Shown here: positions 26,571 through 37,766 of the stretch, piece after piece
Numbering within the stretch: position 1 is the first letter of the stretch
Layout: every line of letters starts with the position of its first letter
Program-made: the position numbers and the translations under genes
Assembly: GCA_016617855.1 (NCBI GenBank)
Contig: JAECUM010001739.1
Span: forward strand, 110,146-174,145
From: Megalonaias nervosa
Lineage: Eukaryota; Mollusca; Bivalvia; Unionida; Unionidae
Length of the DNA: 64,000 bases
Direction: 5' to 3'
Notes under the pieces: model-generated
What the model saw: the letters and a program-made list of their open reading frames with translations, nothing else
The model's database searches: none
Told to the model about the DNA's origin: nothing

Positions 26571-27185
26571 CTGTGCACTGTGCTCGCGGTAGGTCATAAT
26601 AGTCCAGGAATCAGGACAAAGATCAATGGAAAAAATCGTTTTGTGAACAGTATGGTTATTTGTTTCTTTTTATCTCAGATACGTAGTGTACATCGATGGT
26701 AAAATGACACTGTACTAAACTAAATTATTTGGAAATCTAGTCTAACTTTATTACAATGTTGTCAACCTTGTATCATTTCCAAATTTCGTTTGTTTATATT
26801 TTTGTATATGTGTTTGTCTTCCACAAAAACTAAACCTGTAAACCTCTTGTGTGTGATTTTATGTTTGAATGGGTATAGTAAGTCTATAAAAGATCTCGCC
26901 CTTGTTTTGCTTGTGTAGGCTTGTGTAGGCTTAGTGTGTATATAAACACTACTTCCTATGATTTGGTTTGTGTATGCTACAAATTTTGTGTGAGTAAAAA
27001 GTGCTAATAAACATTCCTACCTTTGCCTTGTTTGTGTGTGATAGTGTGTTTTGTGTATTTCATCTACTTCTTTGTGTCCTACTCACACTTGTGAGACAAT
27101 ATGTGTGTTTGTAAGTATAGAGAGTATAAAACACTTGTATCTTTTCGGTTGGTTTGTAACTGTAGGTGGTCTTAATCACTCCAGC
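26571..27185. other. No gene supported
   Basis: GT-rich phrases such as TTGTGTGTG recur but no array or gene is clear. Confidence 0.5.
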
Positions 27186-27370
27186 GGCCCGTTGAGTAGT
27201 AATCAACAACTGGGACTTAGATATTACGGGGCATGTTAGATAGTAATGAAACAGGGGGGTGTTGGATAGTAATGAAACGGGTGTGTGATATAGTAATGAA
27301 CAACTGGGAGTTTGATATTATGGGGTATGTTAGATAGTAGTCAAATAGTGGTGTGTTGATAGTAAATAAC
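27186..27370. repeat. Degenerate tandem array with unit TAGATAGTAATGAAAC-like
   Basis: Five or six irregular units of about 25-40 bp containing GATAGTAATGAAAC or GATAGTAGTCAAA. Confidence 0.65.
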
Positions 27371-27384
27371 TAATTTAACTAACA

Positions 27385-27770
27385 ATATTAAATTCCTGTT
27401 CGGACATATAATCCTTACCCATGTTAAATTCCACTTTGGAACTATGACCTTTCTCTATTTTCAAATTCCAGTATGGGTCTATAGTGGCATTTTCATGTTA
27501 AATTCCCGTTTGGGCCTATAATACTTTCATCCAATGTAGATCACCCAATTCTGAGAATGCCAGAATTTACTCTCAATGCTAAATTCACGTTTTAGCCTAT
27601 ATTCCCTCAACCCAACACCACAACTACATATTAAATTCACGTTGGGCCTATAACCTTTACCCGATGTAGGTAAACAGTTCTAGCAATGTTACCATTTACC
27701 CTCGATCTTAAATTCTCGTTTGGACCTATAGTGCCAACACACATGTTAAATTCTCGTTTTAGGCTAATGA
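27385..27770. repeat. Irregular array of a TTAAATTC.CGTTTGG.CCTATA motif
   Basis: About eight copies of a 25-bp motif are spaced 35-90 bp apart. The phrase CTATAGTGCCAACACACATGT (27,727) resembles CTATAGTCCCACACATGT in the Polinton right terminal repeat, so this may be a terminal-repeat relic; that is weak. Confidence 0.6.
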
Positions 27771-27999
27771 AGTTTTGACCCTGTTTAAAGTGGGAGTCCA
27801 TATTGGCCCAAAGTACCACCTATTACTACTCACAGATGTAAGAGTTGTAAACTGTCTTAATATTGTTGTTGGCGAAACTGACCTATTGTGGGTCAGTTTG
27901 TGGAAACATAGACTGGCAAGTCAAATGTTAAAAAGGCGTAGTCCCTGCAAGGACCTTGATTAACAAATGATGATTATGGAGAGCTCGTTGATATTGTTG

Positions 28000-28839
28000 G
28001 TAGAACGGTAAATTTGGAATTTTAATGTCTCGATTTTTCTACAGCTATTTTTTTAAATACACCTGGTCTAGAAGAAAAATAGAAGTACTTCAAATGTATG
28101 TGTGGTCCATTACACTCTTATTATAGCGACAAGTCGAGACGCATTCTGGAAGTATTGCTAAAAGTGATTATAACCCATGCTTTTGTTGTTAAAAGATTCA
28201 ATTTTCAAACCGTCAAGGAAAACCTGAATTGAATTTCAGAATATGAGTGCAAGAACTCTTCGAAGATCACCTCACCAATCCAACTAATTTGTGTTTAAAT
28301 ACCAATATGAGAACCGTTCAGATTAACATGCGTGGAATAAAATGGTTTAGAAACAGCCAATTACAGAAAACAAGCTCGCTGGCGTTGTTTGACCAACGAT
28401 AAACACAAAAAAAAACATTTAAAAACACATTGTATCTTAATTTGGATAATTATAGTTAAGTGTTCTCTAGGTAGAGCTATCAGTTAGGTTCAATAACTTT
28501 CACGACACAGACTCACAAATATATAATAGATCTCGTTGTGACCGGCGGACCTCATTTTTAAAAGAATCCAGTATATTCCTATTAGTAGTTAAATAGGCTT
28601 TGATGTGAAAAAGAACACAAGAAAAGATCAGTGATAAATAAGAAAACAAATAACATCTATCACAGCAAAATTTGAATAATAGCAATAAGTTTTCATAACG
28701 AAACTCTTATTTTCAAAAGCATAACTCGCAAATGCTGTAAAATGAATAGTGATAAATGAAGACTAATTGATGACAATGTGCTTTTACTATACTCAGAGTA
28801 ACTGAGACACCACAGAACCAATTACAATTTGGCTTTATC

Positions 28840-28888
<49 letters not shown>

Positions 28889-29408
28889 ACACAGACATCA
28901 TAAGTCTGATTGCCGTGATTGATCGGTAAAACCTATCCTATTTGATGGGTGAATTATATATATCTTTTATACATCGACATACCTGACTACCTAATTACAT
29001 ACCAACCTACGTATTTCCCTCTCTCTTACCTGCACGCACACCTATTTACTTACCTACATGCATGCAAACTAATGGGTTTAAAGAAGTACAAGGTTTAAAA
29101 ATTGTCACTTACTTAGAAATTAAACGTTTAACCTTTGAATTCATCATCTGAACGGGCACACAATCAAATGCAGAGCGTCATGTAAGAATTATTTGTTTTA
29201 ATATATTTCAAGCTCGGCATTTTAGAACATTCATGATGATAGCAACACTGACTTTAAATGCACAAAACTGCAAGACAAACACTGAAATTTCAAGAAGACA
29301 TTGCATCCGTTGCGGAATGGTATTGTGCCATGAAAACTGATTTGACTTTATTACAACCACTTTGTCTACCTAAGTCTAACTGAATAGGCTGGTAACACGA
29401 CGGTCTTT
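28000..29408. repeat. Segmental duplication block B (partner of 15.06-16.3 kb)
   Basis: It is collinear with block A and in part with 31.7-33.0 kb. No receptor gene remains between this block and the downstream flank at 29.9 kb; an insertion or deletion has removed it. Confidence 0.6.
28845..28886. repeat. (CT)n microsatellite
   Basis: Pure CT run. Confidence 0.97.
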
Positions 29409-29715
29409 ATTGGCATACTGGATATTGCATGCTACATACATCTAGTAAAGTGACGACTACCCTATATTACCTTTGTTATTGCATGCTACATACATGTAGT
29501 AAAGTGACGACTACCCTATATTTCCTTGTTATTGCATACTACATTTATGTGCTGAAGTGACGACTACCCTATAATACCTTGTTATTGCATGCCACATACA
29601 TATAGTAAAGTGACGACTACCATATATTACCTTGTTATTGCATACTACATACCTGTAGTAAAGTGACGACTACCCTATATTACCTTGTGATTGCATACTA
29701 TATGTATGTAGAAAA
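29409..29715. repeat. Minisatellite with a unit of about 55 bp
   Basis: Five to six units of TTGCATGCTACATACATGTA...AGTGACGACTACCCTATATT. Block A has a single unit at 16,138-16,175, so the array grew after the duplication. Confidence 0.85.
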
Positions 29716-29749
29716 ACTACTAGCCTTTATTATTCTTACTACTCTATAG

Positions 29750-29910
29750 TCTTAAACAAAGTAACAGAAAAGAGCTTAAACCAACAATTTTTGTAAAATT
29801 CAACACATAATTTATTTCCCTAGAATACAAAGAGATGATTTAAAAAAGAATTTACAGTATTGTGAAATGAATCCCAAATTGTTCTAAAAGTGCTGCCACA
29901 AGTCCCAGTT
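29750..29910. repeat. LTR fragment (5' part)
   Basis: It matches the first 160 bp or so of the LTR family, including AATTTATTTCCCTAGAATAC. Confidence 0.65.
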
Positions 29911-30119
29911 TTTGAAGTTACTATATTTTCATTCGAACTGAAAAATACATCAATATTCCCTACGTGTTTAATTGCTTCGTACATTTTGACGTTTGCACAC
30001 CTTCATCTAGTTCACCTTTCTCTCCCCAAATACAGTAAAATGCTTATTGCTATACTTCTAGTTACTCGACGAGTATGTGAAATTCGAAATTTATTTTCGA
30101 TCCTTGCCTTGATAGCACA

Positions 30120-30200
30120 CCCATCTCTCTCTCCCCCTCCACCTCTCTCCCCCCTCTCTCCCTCCCTCTCTCCCTCTCCCTCTCTCCCCTTCTCCCCCTA
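30120..30200. repeat. (CT)-rich low-complexity tract
   Basis: Impure CTCTCCC repeats. Confidence 0.9.
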
Positions 30201-30256
30201 AATGCTAAAAGTGAAGTTATTGGTTCCTCTTATTCTACTTTCTTCATAAATCCAAC

Positions 30257-31138
30257 TGTTACGTATCGGCCCGTTCAAAAGTAACAAAAGAAAAGAGTGA
30301 AGACAACAAGCTTTGTAAGTTTTAACAAAAATAATTTATTTCCCTAGAAAATACGGTGAAAAGGTGAAAATATGAAATAGGACTTACGGTTTGTGAAGAA
30401 AATCCAAACAATTATCCTAGTACTGAAAAAATACAAGTCCTATCACTAAATAGTTTTAACTGAATCCAGGTTCGAATCTTGATGACGTTCCAAGATGGAG
30501 GATGATGACGTCAGGTGAAGTCTTTATACGAATGTCCAGAATTTCACGTTGAACCACAACATGTACTGTACTATTCCAATTAAGAATGAATTTCACTGAA
30601 TGTCTTTGTCCTAAACCACTTGTGTAGTTCTCCAGGGAAAAATAAATTATTATTTAAAAAGTAGATGAACTCCTATAGCTGTCATCTATAACAAGACACA
30701 TTTCGAGCTCTACAGATGTAAAGAAAAATAAACTCTTTCCAGCACAAAAATATAATACCTTCTTCTCAAGGTATAAGAACGATTCTATTTCACAGGGACC
30801 TAAGTGTTTAAAAACCGACCTAAGACGTTGTTTCATGGACACGCACGAAGAACGCGTGGTTATCTCATCATCTAACAATCGCAGTTTCACGTGGGTCAGG
30901 AAATGACTTGGCAACAACCAATCGTTTTCGCGTAGTGTTTACTCAAATCGACAAACTATGGCATGCAAAAATCGTGCTTATGCGAGTCATACTAAGTTCT
31001 AAATAAACACGATATTTCTTTCAAAAATATCAGATCCCGTGAACATAATCATCATCATAATAAAATATAATGATACAAAAATGAAATAAAAGAATTCAAA
31101 TTTTAACACACAAGTAATTAAATTACATGGTCGTAACA
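30257..31138. repeat. Solo LTR
   Basis: It runs from TGTTACGTATC at 30,257 to TCGTAACA at 31,138, 882 bp, with the shared block AATAATTTATTTCCCTAGAA. I see no matching flanking duplication. Confidence 0.8.
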
Positions 31139-33168
31139 GCAGTTGTGATAAACCAGCAGACTGACCATTCCAAATAGCTAATTTTAATTAGTCAGAAATA
31201 TGCTTTCAAATATTCATATCATAAGAATGCACAGATGTGAGAAGTTTGGAAATGGTAATCGCCCGCAAAAGTTCCAAATCTTGTTCTGCTTCTGAAATTG
31301 ACAATGTGTAGGTCAGTATTTGGAGATATGAAAGGTAACTGATAGACCAAGGTTGGATTATATAAGTCCCTGTTGCAGTTGGAACTTCATCAATTAACGA
31401 TGATGTTGGAGATATCGTTGGATTTGTTGGTTGAGAGTTAAATATAATTAATCTATCTGGCATCCAATCAGCATTTCAAGTATGTGGCTTCCTGGGGTGT
31501 TTCGGTTGTGTCGTTGGGCACCATCAGAAGAGGCGATATTGGTATCCACAACGCAGATGCACCACTGAACTTGGTCATAATAGCTCCTATGCAGCCGAAG
31601 GTCGATATTGTCACTTTCATGTTCAACCCGCAAAGCATTTGTCTCACCTCCCTGGAAACGATTTGATGCAATACAATGTATATTCGTGTGATTATTAGGA
31701 TGTGCAACAAATTTTCACTTATTATGTTTCGATTTGGTGCAAAAATACCATCGAATGTGCCTGGTCCAGTAATTTTAGAGTACTGGATATGGTACCTGAA
31801 TTGGAAGTTGAATGTCTTGAGAAAGACAGTACCCTCTGAAAGCTGTTTATTTATAGGTTACTACATTTGCATGGGAAAAACATTCACCCATTTTTCTGAG
31901 CTATACTGCACGACATTAAGTGCAGTATTACTCAGACGAAATATTTTCCCATACAAATGTAGCACGTTCTTCTATACTCTCGTTTAAAGTTTCTACCTAA
32001 GACTGAATAATAAAAAGAACACACTATAAGAAATAAAGTAATTGAATTGCTTCTGGATTCCAAAGTAAATAAACAACCGCAGTTCACCCAATACACAGTC
32101 ACAATATTCATGGACACATCGTACCGCCCAGCGACCTTTGAACTTGGTAGAGCGCTTTGTTATTCGTTTCAAAAAGAAATATCTTTTTGGTCTACTTACA
32201 ATTGAAATTTTGAGTCATATTGTGAATGAATGTGCCTTGAAAGAACGTTCCAGTTGGTCAGGAATTGAGGATTTTTCCAACAAAATTCTGTTTTTCTAGT
32301 TGTGATGATCTGGATTTATTAGCTGGTCATTTCCGTACGATGTCCATGTGGCTGGAAGGACTTGACTTCCTGTAGATGAAAATGTGTTTATGTTCAGTCA
32401 CTGATAGTTTGGAAAAATAAGGTGGGAATAATATGAAATTCTTTTAATTTCAATTCCCTAGACGACGCATGATTAAGTATTGTTTGCTAGGGAATACCAA
32501 ATTCATTTCGTAAGTTCCTATTACACTGTGTTATTTTAGAGAAACTTGCCATGCAGTATGTAGCAGTGAAGTATGAGAAATACCGCACGATTGTGACAAT
32601 GTTAAGTTACTGTAGAAAAAAAAATGAGTATATGCTAATGTCTCGTTACTACTCGTCCCCCATCCAATGCGACAGGTGTAGTGGTACAAGTCATAATAAC
32701 CCATGTTTATTATTACAATGTACAGATCTCAAAGTCTAAATTAAATACAGTTTTGAATTGGATTTCATTAGGTAAGAAATAAAGCCTTAGACGGTCACGT
32801 AATCAACTTAAGTAATTTCGATTCAAATACCGAAATCTGGGCTATACGTAGAACTTAATTTTGTTCAAATTAACGTGTATTGGAATCAGGAGGTTCGAAG
32901 AATTAGTTACTAGGCACAAGCTCGCGGTATTTGACCAAAGATCAATACAAAGTACGTTTACACATACGTATCTTTATTTTCCTAATTAAAGCAAAGTACC
33001 CTTCAAGAGGAATAGCCAATCATTGCCTAAAGTCAAAACGTCTTACCTCAGAATGAACACAGATAGATGTTAGATCTTATAATGAGAGGCGGAGCTAAGT
33101 TTTAAGTCAATCAAACATATTATTATCAGTAATAAAATGCATTTAGAGAGGGATAAAGAGGACACGAG
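31139..33168. other. No gene; 31.7-33.0 kb is a third partner of blocks A and B
   Basis: Short frames only. The stretch CACAAGCTCGCGGTATTTGACCAAAGATC (in part, at 32,911) matches the corresponding phrases at 15,565 and 28,370. Confidence 0.5.
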
Positions 33169-33371
33169 AAAGTAATTCAAAAATAAAGTAATATTTAACT
33201 TATATCACACGAGATAAGGTAATTCAAAAATAAAGTAATAATTAACATTTATCACACAAGGTAATTCAAAAATAAAGTAAGTATTAACATGTATCACACG
33301 ACAAGGTAATTCAAAAATAAAATAATAATTAACATGTATCACACGGGAAGGAAATTCAAAAATAAAGTAAT
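33169..33371. repeat. Minisatellite (unit about 43 bp), left of the Polinton, ending in the AGTAAT target copy
   Basis: Five units built on GGTAATTCAAAAATAAAGTA followed by a AACATGTATCACACGAC phrase. The last unit is cut after AGTAAT (33,366-33,371), and the array resumes after the element at 47,580. Confidence 0.9.
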
Positions 33372-33722
33372 AGTAGTTAATGGGGATATTATAGCGACAC
33401 GTAGACCGTAATGTTAAATTTGCGGGGTTGTACCGTGGCGACAAGGGGAATTTAACATGGGTGGGACTATATACAGACAAGGGACTGGGACTGTATAGCG
33501 ACAAGGGAAAATGAAACATAGTGACAAGGGATTGGGCCTGTATGGGGACAAGGGAAAGTTTAACATAGGTTGCGACTTTTATGGGGACAAGAAAAATTGA
33601 ACATTGGAAACGTAGAGCAACAATGGATTGGGACTGTTTAGGGACAAGAGGAATTGAACATGGGACTATCTAAGGACAAGGGGACCTTGAACATGGATGG
33701 GTTTGTCTAGGGACAATTTAGA
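33372..33722 (+). repeat. Left terminal inverted repeat, outer part
   Basis: About 350 bp of GACAAGGG/TTTAACAT-rich sequence, inverted at 46,930-47,579. The right side has this module twice, and the left side once. Confidence 0.9.
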
Positions 33723-34300
33723 AATTGTATAGGGCCAGTCTAGAGATAACGATGATAGAGGGCCAAAGACAACAGAGACAGAGACAGGCATGTACTAGTA
33801 CAAGCCCGAGATTTATATATAAAGCATTACCTAGACCTGAAATTATGTTGGCGGTGTTCATAAATTTGCATAATTCATAATTGTAACGATGCTATAAATA
33901 GTTATAATCAAGGAAAAGACCAATGTCAAATGGATGCGACTACAGGTAACGCTAACATTACTAAAATGTCCTAGAATTTAACGGAGAATAAGCATATCCC
34001 TAAACTTTAGCTTACAGCGGTTTAGACTAAAATGGATAAATCTAGTAGCTATAGTCTCAACTTGTGTGACGATCGTGGATAAACACCCATGTATCTATTT
34101 ATAGCTACAACCTATCTAAATTCCTATTGGAAAAACCCAAGTCTATATTTATCGTCTCAAACTTTCCAGCTCAATGACGTCACAGTACTAAACACTAGGG
34201 GAATAATGGCAACAGTGTTGCAAGTGGCTGACCTGAATATGCGCTACTGTAGGTAGGTAGGTGATATGAATTTGATAGGGATAGAGGGAGTTTTATAGGG
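33723..34300. other. Segment of the left end with no counterpart in the right terminal repeat
   Basis: About 580 bp interrupts the match between the left and right terminal repeats. It holds no ORF. A second insertion, or loss from the right end, would explain it. Confidence 0.5.
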
Positions 34301-34945
34301 ACAAACAAAGAACAATACACACACACACGCGCGTATGCGCACACATACAAACACACAAATACAAACACCAACAAACGTACGAACACACATAAAAACTAAC
34401 AAATACACAGAAGGGGGAAAGAAAAACCCATTATCTACTATCCACACAGAAGGGGAAGAAAATAACCCCATATCTACTATCCACAAAGAAGGAAAGGGAA
34501 GAAAATAACCCATTATATGCTATCCACACCCATATCTACTTTCCACACAGAAGGAGAAGAAAAAACCCAATATCTACTATCCACACAGAAGGGAAGGGAA
34601 GAAAAGAACTCCAATATCTACTATCCACACAGAAGGGGAGGAAGAAAAAAATATCTACTATCCACACAGACGGGAAGAGAAGAAAAAACACACCATATAT
34701 ACTATTAACACAAACGTACTCGAACGCATAAAACACACACACTCTACTATCCACACAAACGAAGGGAAGAGAAGAAAAAAAAAACACCATATATACTCAC
34801 CACACAAACGAAGGGAAGAGAAGAAAAAAACACACCATATATACTGTCCACACAAACGTACGCGAACGCATAAAACACACACACTCTACTATCCACACAG
34901 ACGGGAAGAGAAGAAAAAACACACCATATATACTATCCACACACT
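34301..34945 (+). repeat. Left terminal inverted repeat, inner VNTR part
   Basis: Repeated units of CTACTATCCACACAGA plus GGGAAGAGAAGAAAAAA and an ACGTACGCGAACGCATAAAA phrase. The same units, inverted, lie at 46,680-46,930. The frames seen on the minus strand here are repeat artefacts. The repeat abuts the PolB fragment directly. Confidence 0.85.
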
Positions 34946-34946
34946 G

Positions 34947-35419
34947 TATTTTGACACGGACAGTTTCATCTATATCGATCAACTAGGCCACTGTCACCCT
35001 GACATCGAAGGATACCGTTTAGGAGCCTGGACGGACGAGCATCGCGACGACAAGATTCTAAGGTTTGCTAGTGGCGGTCCTAAAATTATGCCTACGAATA
35101 CCGTGATCCACAAGGAGAGGTGCACACGGAGTGTAAAGTGAAATGATTGACTCTCAATTGTAGCACCAGTCAAGTGATGAACTTTGGCGTATTGAATGAA
35201 GCTTTGCAGTCTGGACAGGATGAAAATGTTAAAGTGACCACCTACGAACCGCACAAGATTGTACGTTTACCCACACACCAAGTCGTCAGACGACCCTTGG
35301 AAAAAGTCTATCAAATTGTGTACCAGAAGCTAGTTCGGCTTCCCAACCAGTTCACCTTACCGAACGGTCACTTCGCTATTGGTCAGCATGTAAAAAGGGA
35401 CAATGTCCAAAACCGATAG
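34947..35419 (+). pseudogene. PolB (Polinton DNA polymerase), C-terminal fragment
   Basis: The fragment opens exactly at the palm motif C (YFDTDS), one of the two catalytic Asp motifs of family B polymerases. The thumb and C-terminal tail follow, with landmarks KIMPTN, LTLN, NFGVLNEAL, KIVRLP and a QIVYQKLVRLPNQFTLP end. Exonuclease, TPR region and motifs A and B are missing. A frameshift lies near 35,130-35,147, with a stop in the same place. PolB would replicate the element by protein priming. The missing 5' part ends at the terminal VNTR, which points to a recombination deletion. Confidence 0.85.
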
Positions 35420-35451
35420 TTCATTGTAACTACCAAAACCAAGCGAGAAAT

Positions 35452-36075
35452 ATGAATGCTAACAAACAGACCATACAATTCAAGTTCGATGATGCTCAAG
35501 TGGTGTGCGATGCTGTGCCTTGCGATGGCAGGGATGCGGTACGCTGTGACCTCAGCGATTCAGTATCACATCATGGGAACTTTGCTATGACCATACCTAC
35601 CATGGAAGGTGATGCTGTGCGTGTCAAACCTGACGGATGCGAAAGCGGTGCTACTTGTCATCGTACATCTTTTCACTTTACTGGTTTTCATGGTGGATGT
35701 CATCATTATGAAACCATGCGGCTACCACCCGACGGATGTCATCCAAAACTGAGCAAACTCCTGCAGATTTCACCATACCCACATCGAAATGAACCTGTGA
35801 AAGAAGAATATTCATTCCCTGTGCGTTTGCCTGAATACTGCGACTTTGAAAGTCGATTAACCTTCCAAGGAAAATGGCCAAATTATCTGGGAGTACCTAC
35901 CCCCGAAGAATTAGCCAGAGCCGGATTTATCTACTTGGGCGAAGGGGATAAAGTCAAGTGCTTCAGTTGCGGTGTGTCACTTCAAGAGTGGGAACAGAAA
36001 GATTCCGCTTACGTGGAACATGCTCGATGGTCTCCGAAATGTCACTACCTACCTTTAGTGGGACGACCTCAGTAA
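35452..36075 (+). CDS. BIR-domain (inhibitor-of-apoptosis-like) protein, 207 codons
   Basis: The open frame carries one baculovirus-IAP-repeat domain at about residues 131-201. The zinc ligands are C170, C173, H190 and C197 with the standard C-x2-C-x16-H-x6-C spacing, and AGFIYLG and CFSC are typical BIR text. Single-BIR proteins of large DNA viruses and their hosts bind caspases or other IAPs and block cell death. No RING domain follows. The N-terminal 65 residues are Cys/Asp-rich and unlike known domains to my eye; residues 66-125 (HRNEPVKEEY) are shared with copy 2. The ATG lies 33 bp after the PolB stop, and the stop lies 7 bp before the next ATG. Compared with copy 2 one residue is missing in the SRLTFQG region. 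Confidence 0.9.
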   Translation: MNANKQTIQFKFDDAQVVCDAVPCDGRDAVRCDLSDSVSHHGNFAMTIPTMEGDAVRVKPDGCESGATCHRTSFHFTGFHGGCHHYETMRLPPDGCHPKLSKLLQISPYPHRNEPVKEEYSFPVRLPEYCDFESRLTFQGKWPNYLGVPTPEELARAGFIYLGEGDKVKCFSCGVSLQEWEQKDSAYVEHARWSPKCHYLPLVGRPQ

Positions 36076-36082
36076 TCTCTGG

Positions 36083-36301
36083 ATGGATACTTTACAAGAG
36101 AACATTCGTGGCTTGCCTGTGGAGTTGAGAGAACGCATTTACCGAGAGTTGGTCCAAATACAAGTGAAACGCAAACTCAGAACCATTTCTCCATTTTTAA
36201 ACTATGCTCTTTACCAAACTAAACTAAGACTGATTATGGGAGGACACTACTTCAGTCACAAATATAAACGATGCTATTGGCCACGACCCAGTGATTCTTG
36301 A
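36083..36301 (+). pseudogene. F-box-like protein, paralogue 1 (diverged C-terminus)
   Basis: It starts with MDTLQEN and an LPVELRERIYRELVQIQVKRK segment like its paralogues, then diverges after residue 31 into an unrelated-looking end. The start is 7 bp after the BIR stop. Copy 2 has no equivalent of this extra unit, so it is a local duplication with a truncated or shifted tail. Confidence 0.6.
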
Positions 36302-36757
36302 ATGGATACTTTACAAGAGAACATTCGTTGCTTGCCCGTGGACTCGACATAATTCATTTACCGAGAGTTTGTCAAAATACAAGTGAAACGCAAGAAACAA
36401 TTGCATCCTAACAGTCATCAACTTTTAAGTTACTCATGGTATTTGAATGCCATAAGAGATTTGATTCATTTGAAAGTGTTCAAATTGTCGGACCTTCAAC
36501 AACTACCTAATGGATATCGATGTACGTATTTCAAGATTCAAATAAACTGTGAAATTCCAGAGTTGGAACAGAATTACAAAGACTGTCTAAATTTACCATG
36601 GTATGTGTGGGATCGACATGCGGACATCACACCTTTACGAGAAGCCTTTTGTAAACGTATGTTAGATGTATCAACAAATACTGTTTGTGTAAGGATAGAC
36701 TATAGGGTGAAAGTGCCTCAGAAGAAACTATACCCTTTTGTTTGTCAAATTCATTAA
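36301..36757 (+). pseudogene. F-box-like protein, paralogue 2 (stop near residue 17)
   Basis: It begins with ATG at 36,302, reads MDTLQENIRCLPVDST, then a stop, and is open again to 36,757. The body is shared with copy 2 at 59,322: LHPNSHQLLSY, a WYLNAIRDLIHLKVFK segment and a C-terminal RIDYRVKVPQKK. The stop and the changes around it destroy the LPxEL helix. Function is unknown; the N-terminal motif suggests an adaptor for Skp1-type ubiquitin ligases (inference). Confidence 0.65.
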
Positions 36758-36806
36758 GTAAACAAAAGGAAACTTGAATAAAACTAGAAGTGACCCCCAA
36801 CGTGGG

Positions 36807-36813
36807 TATAAAC
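36807..36813 (+). promoter_or_regulatory. TATA box 23 bp before an F-box-like ATG
   Basis: GGGTATAAACACTGGCTGAC is repeated almost letter for letter in copy 2 at 59,844, at the same distance from ATG. Confidence 0.6.
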
Positions 36814-36829
36814 ACTGGCTGACATTCTC

Positions 36830-37123
36830 ATGGATACTTTATAAGAGAACATTCATGGTTTGCCCGTGGAGTTGAGAGAACGCATTTACCGAGAGTTGGT
36901 CAAAATACAAGTGAAACGCAAAGAACAATTCCATCCGTTACGTCACCGATGTTTGAACCACTGGTACCTGAATGCTATAAGAGGACTGATTCGGATGAAA
37001 GTGTTCCATTGGCCAGACATTGATCAGCTACTCGTGAGCAAGAAGGATTGGTTTCTTACTGATTGTATATACGACAAGGTAGACTTAGTGCAACGAATTA
37101 CAGAAGAAGAGTTAGAGGATTAA
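36830..37123 (+). pseudogene. F-box-like protein, paralogue 3 (early stop)
   Basis: ATG at 36,830 is followed by a TAA at codon 5, where copy 2 (59,870) has a sense codon. The remaining frame is open to 37,123, where another TAA stands in place of a Tyr codon of copy 2; homology continues to about 37,230. The LPVELRERIYRELVKIQVKRK helix pair and the HPLRHRCLNHWYLNAIR segment are intact. Confidence 0.7.
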
Positions 37124-37274
37124 CAAAATCTTTTACACAACGTAAACTTAGTTCAAGAGGAGACTTCTGAACGGTGTGTGATGTGCAAGTTAGTGACTAA
37201 ACAATTTAGATTTGCAACTGAAGTACAATCATCTCTGTGCAGAAAGTACACTTATTACCTCCAACAAAAAAAGA

Positions 37275-37283
37275 GGTATAAAA
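37275..37283 (+). promoter_or_regulatory. TATA box close to the ATG of the small membrane protein gene
   Basis: GAGGTATAAAACCTGGCTACC ends at the ATG at 37,294. Copy 2 has the same arrangement at 60,743-60,765. Confidence 0.6.
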
Positions 37284-37293
37284 CCTGGCTACC

Positions 37294-37509
37294 ATGTCAC
37301 GACCTTTATCCGTTGTGATACAATAGATTCCGTGGAAGGAAATCAATGACAATATTCAAACGTTGGAGGATTACCAACACTTTTTAGGAGAACTGTGTCC
37401 ATTGAATTGGGGTCGACGTGTGGTGTGTGTCTTAGTGACTTGCTTTCTGGGATTTCGTTTACCAGCCGATTCTGTGTGGACTCTTTACGAACAGTACATA
37501 CCACTCTAA
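37294..37509 (+). pseudogene. Small membrane protein (stop at codon 11)
   Basis: The 71-codon frame has a stop at codon 11 and a hydrophobic segment VVCVLVTCFLGFRLPA, also present in copy 2 (60,766). The C-terminal third of the copy 2 protein is separated from it here by about 400 bp (37,505-37,902) holding two other frames. Function unknown. Confidence 0.55.
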
Positions 37510-37514
37510 AAAGC

Positions 37515-37766
37515 ATGAAAGTGATCCCTTTAAATGTACATGAGAGACTCATTCTGTTCAAATCCTTGCGCTTTTATCTCGATACTTCTCGACCTCTGCG
37601 CGAAAACAAGATTCGTCAACTTTTAGGTACTGAAGATGTGTACGACGATGTGTGTGTAGCTTGTGACTTACACCCTCGCTGGAAAGACCTACGTGACTGG
37701 AAAAGTTGGGGGTTCGAGGCTTGGACAAAAGAAGCTGTACACTATGACCAAGATTTATCATCCTAA
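37515..37766 (+). CDS. Hypothetical ORF, 83 codons, only in copy 1
   Basis: It opens with MKVIPLNVHERLILFKSLRF and contains a C-x2-C pair (CVACDLHPRW) and a Trp-rich end. It lies in the 400-bp segment absent from copy 2. I do not recognise it. Confidence 0.4.
   Translation: MKVIPLNVHERLILFKSLRFYLDTSRPLRENKIRQLLGTEDVYDDVCVACDLHPRWKDLRDWKSWGFEAWTKEAVHYDQDLSS

Noticed and set aside
33169..33371. CRISPR-like array
   Set aside because: The units are contiguous and similar along their whole length; this is a minisatellite in a eukaryotic genome.
34195..34982. Minus-strand ORFs rich in Val, Cys and Phe
   Set aside because: They follow the VNTR of the terminal repeat, and their mirror images appear in the right terminal repeat.
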